Assembly (NCBI GenBank): GCA_032821775.1
Contig: JAVLRN010000034.1
Coordinates: 1-31,018, forward strand
Source of the DNA: Sanguinoderma infundibulare
Lineage: Eukaryota; Basidiomycota; Agaricomycetes; Polyporales; Polyporaceae
Length of the DNA: 31,018 nucleotides
Direction of reading: 5' to 3'
A program made the translations under genes and the position numbers. This document shows positions 16,790 through 27,878 of the stretch, in pieces; the stretch's first letter is position 1; the number at the start of each line of letters is the position of its first letter. The notes under the pieces are model-generated. The model searched no databases, was not told where the DNA came from, and worked only from the letters and a program-made list of their open reading frames with translations.

Positions 16790-17162
16790 AAATTATATTT
16801 TTTATAAAATTAAATCTTTCATTTGTTATTTGTCATTTGTTATTCGTTACAGTGTTATAAAATTCAAACAATTTCTTAGCAAAAGTTTAAATTTTATAAT
16901 TAAATGAAAAAAAAAATAAAATAATAATTTAAGAAAATAAGGGTGTGTAAGTATATAAATAATAAAATATATTTATTAACAATCATATAAATGAATGATG
17001 TTTATAAAGAAAAGTTAAACATTCAAAAATTATCCTTTAATATCTTAATACAATAATGTATATGTTTATTATATTTTTAATTTATAGTATTAATGTTTAT
17101 TTATATTAATTTAAAAATAATAATAATAATATATCTTTTCAAAAAAAATAAAAAAAAAATTA
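16790..17162. other. AT-rich leader region of cob
   Basis: There is no gene. It holds a short ATTTGTTATT-type repeat near 16821-16845 and long A/T runs up to the cob start. It probably carries the cob promoter and 5' leader, but I recognise no consensus. Confidence 0.45.
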
Positions 17163-17447
17163 GTGAGAAGTTTAAAATCGCAAACATTACTTAGACTTGT
17201 AAATTCATATTTAATAGATTCACCTGAACCTGCTAATCTTTCTTATTTATGGAATTTTGGTTCTTTATTAGGAGTATGTTTAGTGTTACAAATATTAACA
17301 GGAATTTTCTTAGCAATGCATTATCAACCACATGTGGATTTTGCATTTAATTCAGTGGAACATATAATGAGAGATGTTAATAATGGTTGGGCTATAAGAT
17401 ATACACATGCAAATGTTGCATCATTCTTCTTTATATTTGTATATGCT
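17163..17447 (+). CDS. cob: Apocytochrome b, exon 1 (GTG start)
   Basis: This is the first 95 residues of cytochrome b, the haem-bearing core subunit of complex III. It includes [24 protein letters not shown] and [12 protein letters not shown], with haem ligand His82. The start must be GTG 17163: upstream in frame there is only one ATA before a TAA, and MRSLKS aligns with the usual MR(I)LKS start. The exon ends at T17447 (Ala95) and joins exon 2 at His96, giving [13 protein letters not shown] with intron ending in G. Splitting at FVY/LHI instead would make the intron end in A, so I rejected that. The exon frame runs on into the intron ORF. Confidence 0.94.
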
Positions 17448-18827
17448 CTATTTTATAAAATTATACTTAGCGATATACTATTTTATTCTAAAAACAAAAT
17501 TATTAATCTTTGTAAATTACCTTTTTATTGTTACCTACTATTTAAAAAAGTTATTTCAGATACCTTTTTAAATTTATTTGGCTTTGGTGGTATTTCTAGT
17601 TTAGGTAACTTGGATTCTAAAGATACAGATCACAAATTTTTTCAATGGTTTGTAGGATTTACGGATGCCGAAGGGACATTCTTAATACAGACAAAAAATA
17701 AAAGTGAAGTAAATTTTAGTTTTAAAATTACTCTTCATATTGATGATTCTGCGGTTTTTATATAAAATTAAAGAAAAATTAGGTATAGGAGTTGTTTCTA
17801 TCAAAGGTAATACTTGTACTTTTGCTGTTCATTCTTTTCAACTTATAGTTGATGCATTACTACCTATATTTAATAAATACCCTTTAATGACACATAAACA
17901 ATTAGATTATAGAGATTGGAGAATAGCAGTTTTATTGAAAAAAAAACTCTGCAATCTCCAATAGAAAAACTATTACTATAGCTCCTGAAACTTTCAATAA
18001 AATAGTTAAAATTAAAGAAAGTATGAATAGCAATAGAACTAATTTTTTATGGTTATAATATATCTTATTCATTGATTTCTAAGTATTGGTTATTAGGCTT
18101 TGTGGAAGGGGATGGTTCTTTCCATTTTACTAATAATAGAGCTATCTTTTCAATTACTCAAAAGGATAGACAAGTACTAGAAGCTATATCTATCTTTTTA
18201 CAAAATATTCCAAGACAAACTATTTTTAATGGGTTATTTTTAGGTCCTCAGCCTAATTGTATTATTGCGGGAAAAAATAATAATACTGCTTATCAATTAA
18301 CTATCTCTGATACAGATGTTCTTTTTCAATATATTTTCCCTTTTTTTAAAGATTTACCCTTTTTAAGTAGAAAAGAGGTAGATTTTAAAATTTGGAGTGT
18401 AGGCCTATTTTTAATAATACATGGTTATTCTAAAATCCCTACTGGGAAAGATATTCTATTAAAATTAGGTAATAATATGAATTCTAAGAGATATTTCTCA
18501 AATATGATTGATATCCTAGATACAGCTGAAATAAATGCTCTTTTTGAAATAGAACCACCATTTAATATCTTTTCTAAAAAAAGCCATTTTGCATTGGCTA
18601 AAGAATATGCCATTGCACAAAGAAGCAGAAAAGGTTATAATTTACATATTTACAAAGATGGGGAAGAAATACCTGGTTCTCCATTTAATAGTTACAGACA
18701 AGGAGGTAAAGCTATTGGCTTAGTCTCTGTATCTAGTATAAAAAATTATATTGATACTGGAAGGGTATTTAAAGATAATTATACATTTTATTCTTCTCCT
18801 ATTAATAAAAAAAAAGTTTTAACTTAG
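17448..18827 (+). pseudogene. LAGLIDADG homing endonuclease of cob intron 1, three frameshifts
   Basis: The ORF continues exon 1 in frame. It has motif 1 [15 protein letters not shown] (about 17646) and motif 2 WLLGFVEGDGSFHF (about 18087), plus a C-terminal NUMOD1-like segment (LHIYKDGEEIPGSPFNSYRQGGKA...). Three frameshifts each fit one extra base in a run: T5 near 17755, A9 near 17938-17946 and T6 near 18043. With each run one base shorter, a single protein of roughly 460 residues would read through. Both acidic catalytic residues are still present, so decay (if real) is recent. Possibly a sequencing artefact. Confidence 0.8.
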
Positions 18828-19322
18828 AACTAAAAATAGTATAATTGTAATTAAATAAATTATATGGGCTTGTTTATATTAATTCCTACTAAATTTTGTA
18901 AACAGTAATTAGCTATATGCTGGGAACTCTTTAGAGCTTTCAATACTAATATAAAATTAGTTATACGTTTAATTTTATAAAGTTAAAATTTGAAAGATTA
19001 GACAATCAGCAGGGAAGTTTCGACCTTTAATACATCTAAACTACTTATTTAAAGCCCTTTTTATTTTGGGTTTGTAGTTTGGAAAATGGTATTAATTTAA
19101 ACCCCTCAACGACTAAACGCTAATAATCTATAAATAAAGTTAATTATGTAAGATAGTAGTTTAAATTAAAGTTATTTTAGATAAAGATATAGTCTGACCT
19201 TAACTGAGAAGTTAAGAAGTAATCTTAGCTATTAATCGTACTATGGTACATAGGCGGATTACTTTTGAAATTATATTGTACAGGATATATTGTACTTTAT
19301 AGTATTCAAATAACATTTATTG
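17448..19322 (+). mobile_element. Group I intron 1 of cob (1875 bp)
   Basis: The core lies 3' of the ORF: GCTATATGCTGGGAACTC near 18911, GACAATCAGCAGGGAAG near 18999, TCAACGACTAAACGC near 19107, and AAGATATAGTCTGACC near 19185. It interrupts the gene between Ala95 and the haem ligand His96. The exon-U/intron-G rule holds. Confidence 0.87.
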
Positions 19323-19637
19323 CATATAGCAAGAGGATTATATTACGGATCATATAAATCACCAAGAGTATTATTATGGTCTATAGGTGTTATTATCCTA
19401 ATAGTAATGATGGCTACAGGGTTCCTGGGTTATGTATTACCTTATGGTCAAATGTCGCTGTGGGGTGCTACAGTAATTACAAATTTATTAAGTGCTATTC
19501 CAGTATTTGGACAAGATTTAGTAGAGTTAATCTGGGGAGGTTTTAGTGTAAGTAATGCTACATTAAATAGATTCTTTTCATTACATTACTTATTACCTTT
19601 CTTATTAGCTGCTTTAGTTGTAGCACATTTAATTGCT
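19323..19637 (+). CDS. cob: Apocytochrome b, exon 2
   Basis: This exon covers residues 96-200: [40 protein letters not shown], the conserved WGGFSV and [12 protein letters not shown]. Three haem ligands fall here, His96, His183 and His197, matching yeast numbering exactly. This confirms the exon limits. It ends with LIA at T19637; the CAAATG that follows is intronic, since [12 protein letters not shown] is the normal join. The frame is intact. Confidence 0.96.
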
Positions 19638-20576
19638 CAAATGTAGGGCCTTTATATTAGATATAATATAATTAGAATCAAGCTATATGCTGGAAACTCC
19701 TAAAGGCTTAAATACCTTAATGGTAACAATTTTAAGTATGCTACAATGGACAATCAGCAGGAAAACCTAATATAATTTTTATAAAAAGAGTAGGGTCCTC
19801 AGAGACTACACGCTTGACACCTTACTTAAATAAGGTGATAATATAGTCCAAACTATACTGAAAGTTATAGTAATTATTGCATAAACCTATATTAACTATA
19901 ACTAGATTATTTCATATCAGTCACTCTGTAAAAAGAATTAATAAAGATGAAAGATCTCAATTTAAATTAGATCCTTATTTAAAACAAGTATTAAAAGGAA
20001 ATATTCTTGGGGATGTACATATGAGAAGATTTTTTGAAAGAGCTAATGTAAGAATTATTTTTAGACAGGGTTCTATAAATGCTTCATATTTATTACATTT
20101 ATATTATTTAATCCAAGAATTTGTGTTAACTACTCCTTCAGTTTCAATAGTTACTGATAAAAACACAGGAAAAGTTATATATAATATAAGTTTTTCTACT
20201 TTATCTCTTCCTTGTTTTAATGAATTATATGAAATTTTTTATTTTTGAAGGAAAAAATAATTCCAAATAACATAGCAGACCTTTTAACACCAGTTAGTTT
20301 AGCTTACTGGATTATGGATGATGGGGGGTTTTACCGGTTCCGGTTTAAAATTATATACTAATTCCTTTTCTTTGGTAGAATTAAATCTATTAATTAAAGC
20401 GTTAGATAAAAAATTTTTTCTATCAAAGCTACAATAAATATTTCTAAAAAAGAAAAGTCACAGTATAGCTTATATATTTCAAAAAAAATCAATTGTCTTT
20501 AGTTAAATATTTAGTTATAGAACATATGCATCAAGATATGTCATATAAATTAAATATAGATTAGCAATAAAACATG
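19638..20576 (+). mobile_element. Group I intron 2 of cob (939 bp)
   Basis: The core includes 82 bases (19683-19764) identical to cob intron 3, then GGTCCTCAGAGACTACACGC near 19794 and ATATAGTCC near 19843. The endonuclease remnant is 3' of the core. The intron ends in G before the CTA codon of exon 3. Confidence 0.9.
19877..20564 (+). pseudogene. LAGLIDADG (class with YWIMDDG) endonuclease of cob intron 2, broken
   Basis: The N-terminal part reads QVLKGNILGDVHMRR (motif 1, GxxLGD) and FSTLSLPCFNELYEIFY. A second part in other frames reads LLTPVSLAYWIMDDGG (motif 2), and the end is HMHQDMSYKLNID before TAG 20562-20564. At least four one-base shifts separate the pieces: an extra T (about 20241-20245), an extra G (G6 near 20323-20328), and two missing A (near 20424 and 20481-20488). 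All are in homopolymers. The remaining amino-acid sequence is well preserved. It is closely related to the ORF in intron 3. Confidence 0.75.
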
Positions 20577-20796
20577 CTACATACACATGGTTCAAATAAT
20601 CCTAATGGAATATCAGGAAGTGGTGATAGATATGCATTCCATCCATACTTTATATTTAAAGATTTAGTTACTATATTATTCTTCTTCTTAGTATTAAGTA
20701 TTATGGTATTCTATTACCCTAATTTCTTAGGACATAGTGATAATTATATAGCAGCTAATCCAATGCAAACACCAGCATCTATTGTACCAGAATGGT
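20577..20796 (+). CDS. cob: Apocytochrome b, exon 3
   Basis: This 220-base exon encodes [32 protein letters not shown]... up to PASIVPEW plus the first base of the next Tyr codon. It contains most of the region around the conserved PEW quinol-site motif. It ends at T20796 and is completed by AT at 21828, giving W-Y-L-L-P-F. This is the only placement that satisfies both reading frame and the intron terminal G. Confidence 0.95.
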
Positions 20797-21827
20797 ATTA
20801 AAATAGATGCCATGCTTAAGAGAAATCTTATGAAAAATTAACTTTACTATATGCTGGAAACTCCTAAAGGCTTAAATACCTTAATGGTAACAATTTTAAG
20901 TATGCTACAATGGACAATCAGCAGGAAACCTAACTATTAATATGCCGTCCGGGCCAGGAGTAGGATCCTCAGAGACTACACGTAAAGCTCCTTATTTAAA
21001 ATTTTATATAAAAATTATTCATTAATTAAGGATGAAGATATAGTCCAGCCATTATTTTAAAGATAATGGATAATATAATTATTTGTATAAAGTGGTCTGA
21101 TAACTTCTATAAGTTTAGAATGTACGCAAAATTATTCCACTATACCTACTAAAAGACTTTCAAAATTTGAAAGATCGAAAATAACTATTGAATATCCTTT
21201 TAATGAAATTATAGTAGGATTATTACTAGGTGATGGTCATATTCAAAAAAAGATCGTTAAACGGTAATTCTAGGTTTTTTTTATACACAAAGTAGTTTAA
21301 GATTACATCATCTTAATTATTTTTAATCATGTATTAGAGTTATTTAAACCTTACTTATCTAAAGATTTTATTCTTAAAGAAAGATTTTTTACAGATAAGA
21401 AAAGTAATAATAAATATAGTTCAGTTCAATTTGCTACATTATCACTTCCTTGTTTTTAATTTTTTATAAAAACCTATTTTATAATTCAGGTCATTTAAAA
21501 ATAGTTCCTTCTAATATACAAAATTTACTTACTCCTAGAGGTTTAGCTTACTGGATAATGGATGACGGTTTCTATTCAAAATAAGGGTTTACATTTAAAT
21601 ACTTATGGTTTTACTCTACAAGATATTTTATTATTAAAACATACTTTAGAAAACATGTTTTGGAGTAAATTCTTTAAAATGTACAATTCATAAACACAAA
21701 AAAGGAGAAAGAATTTATATTTGGGAAGAAAGCATGGATTTGATAAGAAACAATATCTCTCAGTTTATGCATAAAGATATGTACTACAAAATAAACTCAG
21801 ATAAATTACAGTAAATATATTTAAATG
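20797..21827 (+). mobile_element. Group I intron 3 of cob (1031 bp)
   Basis: The core is identical to intron 2 over 20847-20928, then GGATCCTCAGAGACTACACG near 20962 and GAAGATATAGTCCAGCC near 21034. It sits within the codon of the Tyr in PEWY, a frequent intron target. The endonuclease remnant is 3' of the core. Confidence 0.9.
21093..21814 (+). pseudogene. LAGLIDADG endonuclease of cob intron 3, heavily frameshifted
   Basis: Recognisable pieces in shifting frames: EYPFNEIIVGLLLGDGHIQ (motif 1), LRLHHLNYF, QFATLSLPCFN, LLTPRGLAYWIMDDG (motif 2), NKGLHLNTYGFTLQDILLLKHTLEN and a C-terminal SQFMHKDMYYKINSDKLQ before TAA 21812-21814. I find at least six one-base shifts, each explained by one extra base in a homopolymer (A7 near 21244-21250, then five T runs). 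Protein identity around each break is good, so the event is young or technical. The start codon cannot be fixed. Confidence 0.72.
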
Positions 21828-22171
21828 ATCTATTACCATTCTATGCTATTTTAAGATCAATTCCAAATAAATTATTAGGAGTGGTAGCTATGTTTGGTTC
21901 TTTATTAATATTATTAGTATTACCTTACACAGATTTATCTAGAGTTAGAGGGTCTGCGTTTAGACCTTTAATGAAATTTGCATTCTGGTTATTTGTAGTC
22001 GATTTCATTATTTTAATGTGGATCGGTTCTCAACATCCAAATAGTCCTTATGTTGAAATTGGTCAAATAGCTACGGCATTCTATTTTGCTTGGTTCTTAT
22101 TAATTGTACCGGCTGCTGGTTTAATAGAAAATACTTTATTCGATTTAGCAACTTTTTCTAATAATATTTAA
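21828..22171 (+). CDS. cob: Apocytochrome b, exon 4
   Basis: This C-terminal exon completes [27 protein letters not shown] and ends ...[19 protein letters not shown], stop TAA 22169-22171. The four exons sum to 1164 bases, 387 residues plus stop, the normal fungal length, with no frameshift. That contrasts sharply with the broken intron ORFs between the exons. A short hairpin follows the stop. Confidence 0.96.
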
Positions 22172-22179
22172 TTTAATGT

Positions 22180-22199
22180 TTCCAAATAAGAATTTGGAA
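22180..22199 (+). terminator. 8-bp perfect hairpin after cob
   Basis: TTCCAAAT-AAGA-ATTTGGAA starts 9 bases after the cob stop. It is probably an RNA 3'-end stability or processing stem. It also marks the boundary between cob and the decayed plasmid ORF. Confidence 0.45.
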
Positions 22200-22815
22200 G
22201 GTCGGACCTCTACCTGAGACAAATAGATTTAATTTAATATTAAATTATTTTTATAAGGTTTTAAGGTTACAAACTGGTTTTATTTTTAATAGTATTATTT
22301 TTAGTATTATACTAATTATTTCTGGTTTAATTACTTTATTCTTAAGACAAGAAATATTTATTACCCTAAATATCTCTGACAAATTAAAAGGTATATTATT
22401 TTTAATAGGATTATTTTTATTTATTATTTGTGAAATTTAATCTTTTGTGTAGAATATTTATAACTTTATTTAAAGGTATACCATTCTTTATCAAGGAATT
22501 AAAAAATAATGTTAAAGTTTATCCTTATTTTTATATTATATTTAACTTTTAATATTCTACTAATAGTATTGAGTTTATTGGTAGCAATTAGAATTGATTA
22601 TTATTACTTTGATTTTTTTGGTGGTGATTACTTTGAATCTTTTTCTATGTATAAATATCTTAAGTTTTTCAACTTTTTTTTATTATATTTGTAAAAATTT
22701 TGACTCATATAAATTATGAACTTGATTTAAATCAAAGCTTTAAATTTACTTTTTTTCATTATTTATTTTTATTACCTTTTCCTATATTTCTATGTTTTAT
22801 CTCAATTGGTTAACA

Positions 22816-22845
22816 GTCAATTGTTTAACTGTCAATTGTTTAAAT
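22816..22845 (+). repeat. 15-bp tandem duplication inside the ORF-B pseudogene
   Basis: GTCAATTGTTTAACT is followed at once by the same 15-mer with one change. It lies where the pseudogene loses the frame between its membrane part and its soluble part. Confidence 0.7.
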
Positions 22846-23631
22846 GGTTAGGTTTTTGTGATGTTATTTATTGTGATGACCCAAGAAATTTTGCTACTAC
22901 TAAAAGCGATCTACAGCATGATAAAGCATAGTGGAAGCAGAAGTAAAAGAAATACCCAATAATTTAAAAAGTATTTATATCATAAGTAATTTTCCTTGTC
23001 CAAATAATTTACATATTGTTTTCAATGAAGGATCCTTTTGGAGAAATATATCAGCTTTAGACACAGCCTGTAATGATTGCCCAGAATTTAGAGAGCTAAT
23101 TAACCATTATAAGGCACTAGTCTTAAAAAAAGCTTGTTACAATTCTGCATTTAATCAGATTTTATTAGGTGAAGTTTTTATAAAACCAGCTTCTGAAGTG
23201 GTTAATATAATAGTGATAGCCAAATCTACTGGTGTACCAATATATTACAATCTTGTCTATGGTTCTCATTTTACCAAATGGAATATTAGAGCTAATTCTA
23301 TATATGGTAGTTATAGTCATATATTAAGTCATTACCCAATCAGTATCCAAGATAGAAGGAATATATCTTCTTATCTAGAAGATTTTTGTGGAATTTTTAC
23401 TAGCCATGATTTACATAAATATACTTTAATTCCTAATGGAAATGGTAGGTTAATAACACAACCTTGTAATATTGATAATGGTTTTGATTCACATGTAAGA
23501 GAACGATTTAACAATTCTAGAGATAGTAGATTATATTTTACACCAGGTTCGGATTCTTTTCTTCATTTTTTTTGGTTATTGTAATGGTAACCTTTTGGCT
23601 AAAAGCTGTTCTTACTAAGGAAGTTTGTAAT

Positions 23632-23661
23632 GTAAACCGTGTAACAGTAACACGGTTTTAC
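23632..23661. repeat. Stem-loop with GC-containing arms in the pseudogene
   Basis: GTAAACCGTGT and ACACGGTTTTAC pair over 11 bp with one bulge around a 7-nt loop. Its position is close to where similarity to ORF-B is lost, so it may be an inserted hairpin element. Confidence 0.4.
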
Positions 23662-24037
23662 ACTGATAATAAGGAACAAATGGTTTCAATGTGTAATGAT
23701 GAACGTCTCAATTTAATCGGTAGATGGTATAACTTTTATACTATCGACTATAAGTCAAAGAGTTATTGCTGCTGAACCTTTATTAAGGAATAATTCAGTG
23801 ATAATGGCTGATGAACATGGGGTCTTAAATAGAGCAATAGGTCTTAATTCAGATAATTTAACTAGATTCGAAAGTGTATTAAATCAAACAAATGGAATAG
23901 GGGTTTATAATAATAATATTATTTTTAATAATGTTTTAGAAAGAGGTCCCTATATAGAGGATTTCTCATCGATTGTTATGATATATGCATTATTAACCGA
24001 AGTTGAAGGGGTTTTAGCTAGATCTAGTATAAGATAA

Positions 24038-25346
24038 ATAATTATTCCCCCTTATTTTTTTTTTTTTTTTTAAGGTAGCATAGAAAAGCTAATTTAGATC
24101 AGCGATATAATTTAAAAACAAAAAAATTCTTTTTAAATTTTAATAAAACAATACATTCCAATTAACAAAACGAGATCTCAAATAGAATATGGATAATTTA
24201 ACTAAAAAGAGAAAAATAGAGCTAGTTCAAATTATCGTACTGAAAATTAAAATAGTTTTGAGTTAGTATAAGAATATTATATATATCTGTTACATTCATT
24301 ATTCTTAATTTAATTATTTTTTTTTCTTAAAATTAAGTAAATCTATAGGATAGAATTTAAGTAATCCAGATAAATTTGCTTTCTTTCATAGTAGTACCTT
24401 ATAACTATCCAATTAACTAAAAAACATTAGATATTCTTGTAAGCAGAGGAAATATTAATTTTTTTTAGTTAATAACTATCTTAAATTTTAAGTTAATTTA
24501 GATAATGGGATATGTAAGGTAAATTTTAACCATTTTTTTATAACATTTAAGTAACATAAATTTTGTTAATTACCTTTTATACCAAAACAAATGGGAGTAT
24601 TATGTTTAGGAATAGATCTTTCTTCCTTAATTGAATCAATTAAATATTACTTTTTTTTTTTAAGTGAAACATAATCGATTGTAGGATCTGTATTAAAATT
24701 AGAATTAGATCTGATACTGGATATTAATTAATTATTAGTTCCATTAACTAAATCTTTAATATCTATAATAGGTTCACGATCATATTTAGCTTTAGTAGAA
24801 GTTTTAGATTTGGATTAATTTAATGATTCTAGATATTTAACCAAAAATAAGTTTTAAATCAACATTATATCCTGATTAATGATATGAATTAATTTAGTTT
24901 AGGTTTACTAAAAAATTATACTGATTTTTTTTTTTTTTTTCCAATTTTTTTAAATTACTAGATTTATTCTTTTTTTTCATTAGCAGATTTTTGTATATTG
25001 TTATTCATTTGTACATTACTATTTTAAGTTAAGTAGATTAAGGGTGTATTATCCTTAATAAGTTAAATTGTGGCATATCGGATATTTTTCATATAATGGA
25101 ACCAGGTATTCCCAATTAAAAATTTTAAGATATAAATGTTATTTACTTTAACTCATCTATAGAGTCGCCTTCATATTTATAATGCTTATATAAGTAAAAT
25201 ATTATTAAACTAATTAATATTTTATAAGTTAATAAGATACTTATTATTTTTTCATTATTTATACTTTATAGATAATTTTTTTAATTATACCCTATTAATT
25301 TTTAATTAATAAAAGAAGAGTTATATTTTAATTATTTAAAATTTAA
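24038..25346. other. Long non-standard-gene region between ORF-B pseudogene and the tRNA cluster
   Basis: There is no intact gene. 24038-24300 is AT-rich with nothing recognised. From about 24300 to 25330 the minus strand carries scattered coding-like fragments (listed separately). Several long T runs are present (24056-24072, 24927-24940). Confidence 0.55.
24300..25330 (-). pseudogene. Relic of a plasmid-type ORF (minus strand)
   Basis: Reading from high to low coordinates, one frame near 25250-25145 gives a hydrophobic stretch ending YLYKHYKYEGDSIDELK, similar in layout to the ORF-A start (membrane helix, then a charged linker). Near 25040-24970 a frame gives NSNVQMNNNIQKSANEKK, like the NVQT linker of ORF-B; the DNA also matches there (AATAGTAATGT, GTACAAA.GAATAAC). 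Further on, KAKYDREPIIDIKDLVNGTN and IDSIKEERSIPKHNTPICFGIKGN look like protein but match nothing I know. Many stops and shifts interrupt it. It is probably a third, older plasmid insertion remnant. Confidence 0.4.
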
Positions 25347-25421
25347 ACGGTAGATGACAAATTGGTTCGTCGCTCCTTTTGGGGAGGAGATGTATAGCGT
25401 GTTCGAATCGCGCCCTACCGT
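25347..25421 (+). tRNA. trnP: tRNA-Pro (anticodon UGG)
   Basis: Acceptor ACGGTAG/CTACCGT, D stem GAC/GTC, anticodon stem CTCCT/AGGAG with loop TTTGGGG (TGG), and T arm GCGTG-TTCGAAT-CGCGC. It is the first of five tRNAs ahead of cox1. Confidence 0.94.
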
Positions 25422-25440
25422 ATATATCTATTTATAGATA

Positions 25441-25514
25441 GGTGTCATGGCAGAGTGGTAATTGCGGAGTACTGTTAATACTTTTTTTTCAGAGGTTCAA
25501 TTCCTCTTGACGCC
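25441..25514 (+). tRNA. trnN: tRNA-Asn (anticodon GUU)
   Basis: Acceptor GGTGTCA/TGACGCC, anticodon stem GAGTA/TACTT with loop CTGTTAA (GTT), and T arm AGAGG-TTCAATT-CCTCT. Confidence 0.94.
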
Positions 25515-25607
25515 TTATAATAATATATTTTATTTTTACAAATTTAACATTTTATTTTATTTAATTTTTTTTTTTTTAATTAATAAAAGAGAGTGTATTT
25601 AATACTA

Positions 25608-25690
25608 ACGAACATGTTGAAATTGGTAAACAATCTCCTTTTAAGCAGGAGTGGAAGTAATTCCTTAAGAGTTCGAGTCTCTTTGTTCGT
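25608..25690 (+). tRNA. trnL: tRNA-Leu (anticodon UAA)
   Basis: Acceptor ACGAACA/TGTTCGT, anticodon stem CTCCT/AGGAG with loop TTTAAGC (TAA). A long variable arm (GGAAGTAATTCC) fits a class II leucine tRNA. It reads the very abundant TTA codons. Confidence 0.95.
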
Positions 25691-25717
25691 ATTGTTTCAA
25701 AGATAGTGTATCCTTCA

Positions 25718-25788
25718 AGCGATATAGTGTAACGGTTAGCACGACAGTCTCATGATCTGTTAGATTCGGTTCGACTCCATTATTCGCT
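25718..25788 (+). tRNA. trnM: tRNA-Met (anticodon CAU)
   Basis: The AGCGA/TCGCT acceptor core has weak inner pairs. The anticodon loop is CTCATGA (CAT) on an ACAG/CTGT stem, and the T loop is TTCGACT. The T stem is poorly paired. Initiator and elongator types cannot be told apart here. Confidence 0.85.
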
Positions 25789-25796
25789 ATTATCCC

Positions 25797-25866
25797 GGTC
25801 TTTAAGTATAAAGGTTGTACAGCTTCCCTTCAAGAAGTTAGAACCAGTTCGATTCTGGTAAAGATC
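25797..25866 (+). tRNA. trnE: tRNA-Glu (anticodon UUC)
   Basis: Acceptor GGTCTTT/AAAGATC, anticodon stem GCTTC/GAAGT with loop CCTTCAA (TTC), and T arm ACCAG-TTCGATT-CTGGT. It is the last tRNA before cox1. Confidence 0.94.
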
Positions 25867-27771
<1,905 letters not shown>

Positions 27772-27878
27772 TTATCCACCTTTAGCTGGTATCCAATCAC
27801 ACTCTGGTGCATCTGTTGATTTAGCTATCTTCAGTTTACACTTAGCAGGGATATCTTCTTTATTAGGTGCTATCAATT
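27772..27878 (+). CDS. cox1: Cytochrome c oxidase subunit 1, exon 2
   Basis: This 107-base exon encodes [35 protein letters not shown] and the first base of the next Phe codon. It is a highly conserved part of helix III. Both ends lie within codons and fit the exon-U/intron-G rule. The reading continues into the GIY-YIG ORF of intron 2. Confidence 0.95.

Larger units (their letters stand above)
22240..24037 (+). pseudogene. Decayed paralogue of plasmid ORF-B
   Basis: The early pieces match ORF-B closely. LRLQTGFIFNSIIFSI...LITLFLRQEIFITLNI matches its residues 20-57, NLLCRIFITLFKGIPFFIKELKNNVKVY its 79-106, and NYELDLNQSFKFTFFHY its 169-185. DVIYCDDP, then NNLHIVFNEGSFWRNISALDT, correspond to the start of the soluble domain (about 290-310). 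The pieces sit in different frames, so several indels have occurred. One break coincides with a 15-bp tandem duplication (22816-22845). After about 23570 I can no longer align it to ORF-B; two further open pieces (23572-23775, 23798-24037) may be a divergent C-terminus. It lies on the opposite strand to ORF-B, directly behind cob. Confidence 0.72.

Noticed and set aside
18425..18613. Minus-strand frame inside the cob intron 1 endonuclease
   Set aside because: It is antisense to a recognised LAGLIDADG ORF, with no independent support.
17442..19322. Alternative cob exon 1/2 junction giving FVY-LHIARG
   Set aside because: It would make the intron end in A. The junction at Ala95/His96 satisfies the U...G rule and keeps all haem histidines at canonical numbers.
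24188..24265. 25-codon frame MDNLTKKRKIELVQ...
   Set aside because: It is too short, with no homologue known to me and no context. Chance frames of this size are expected.
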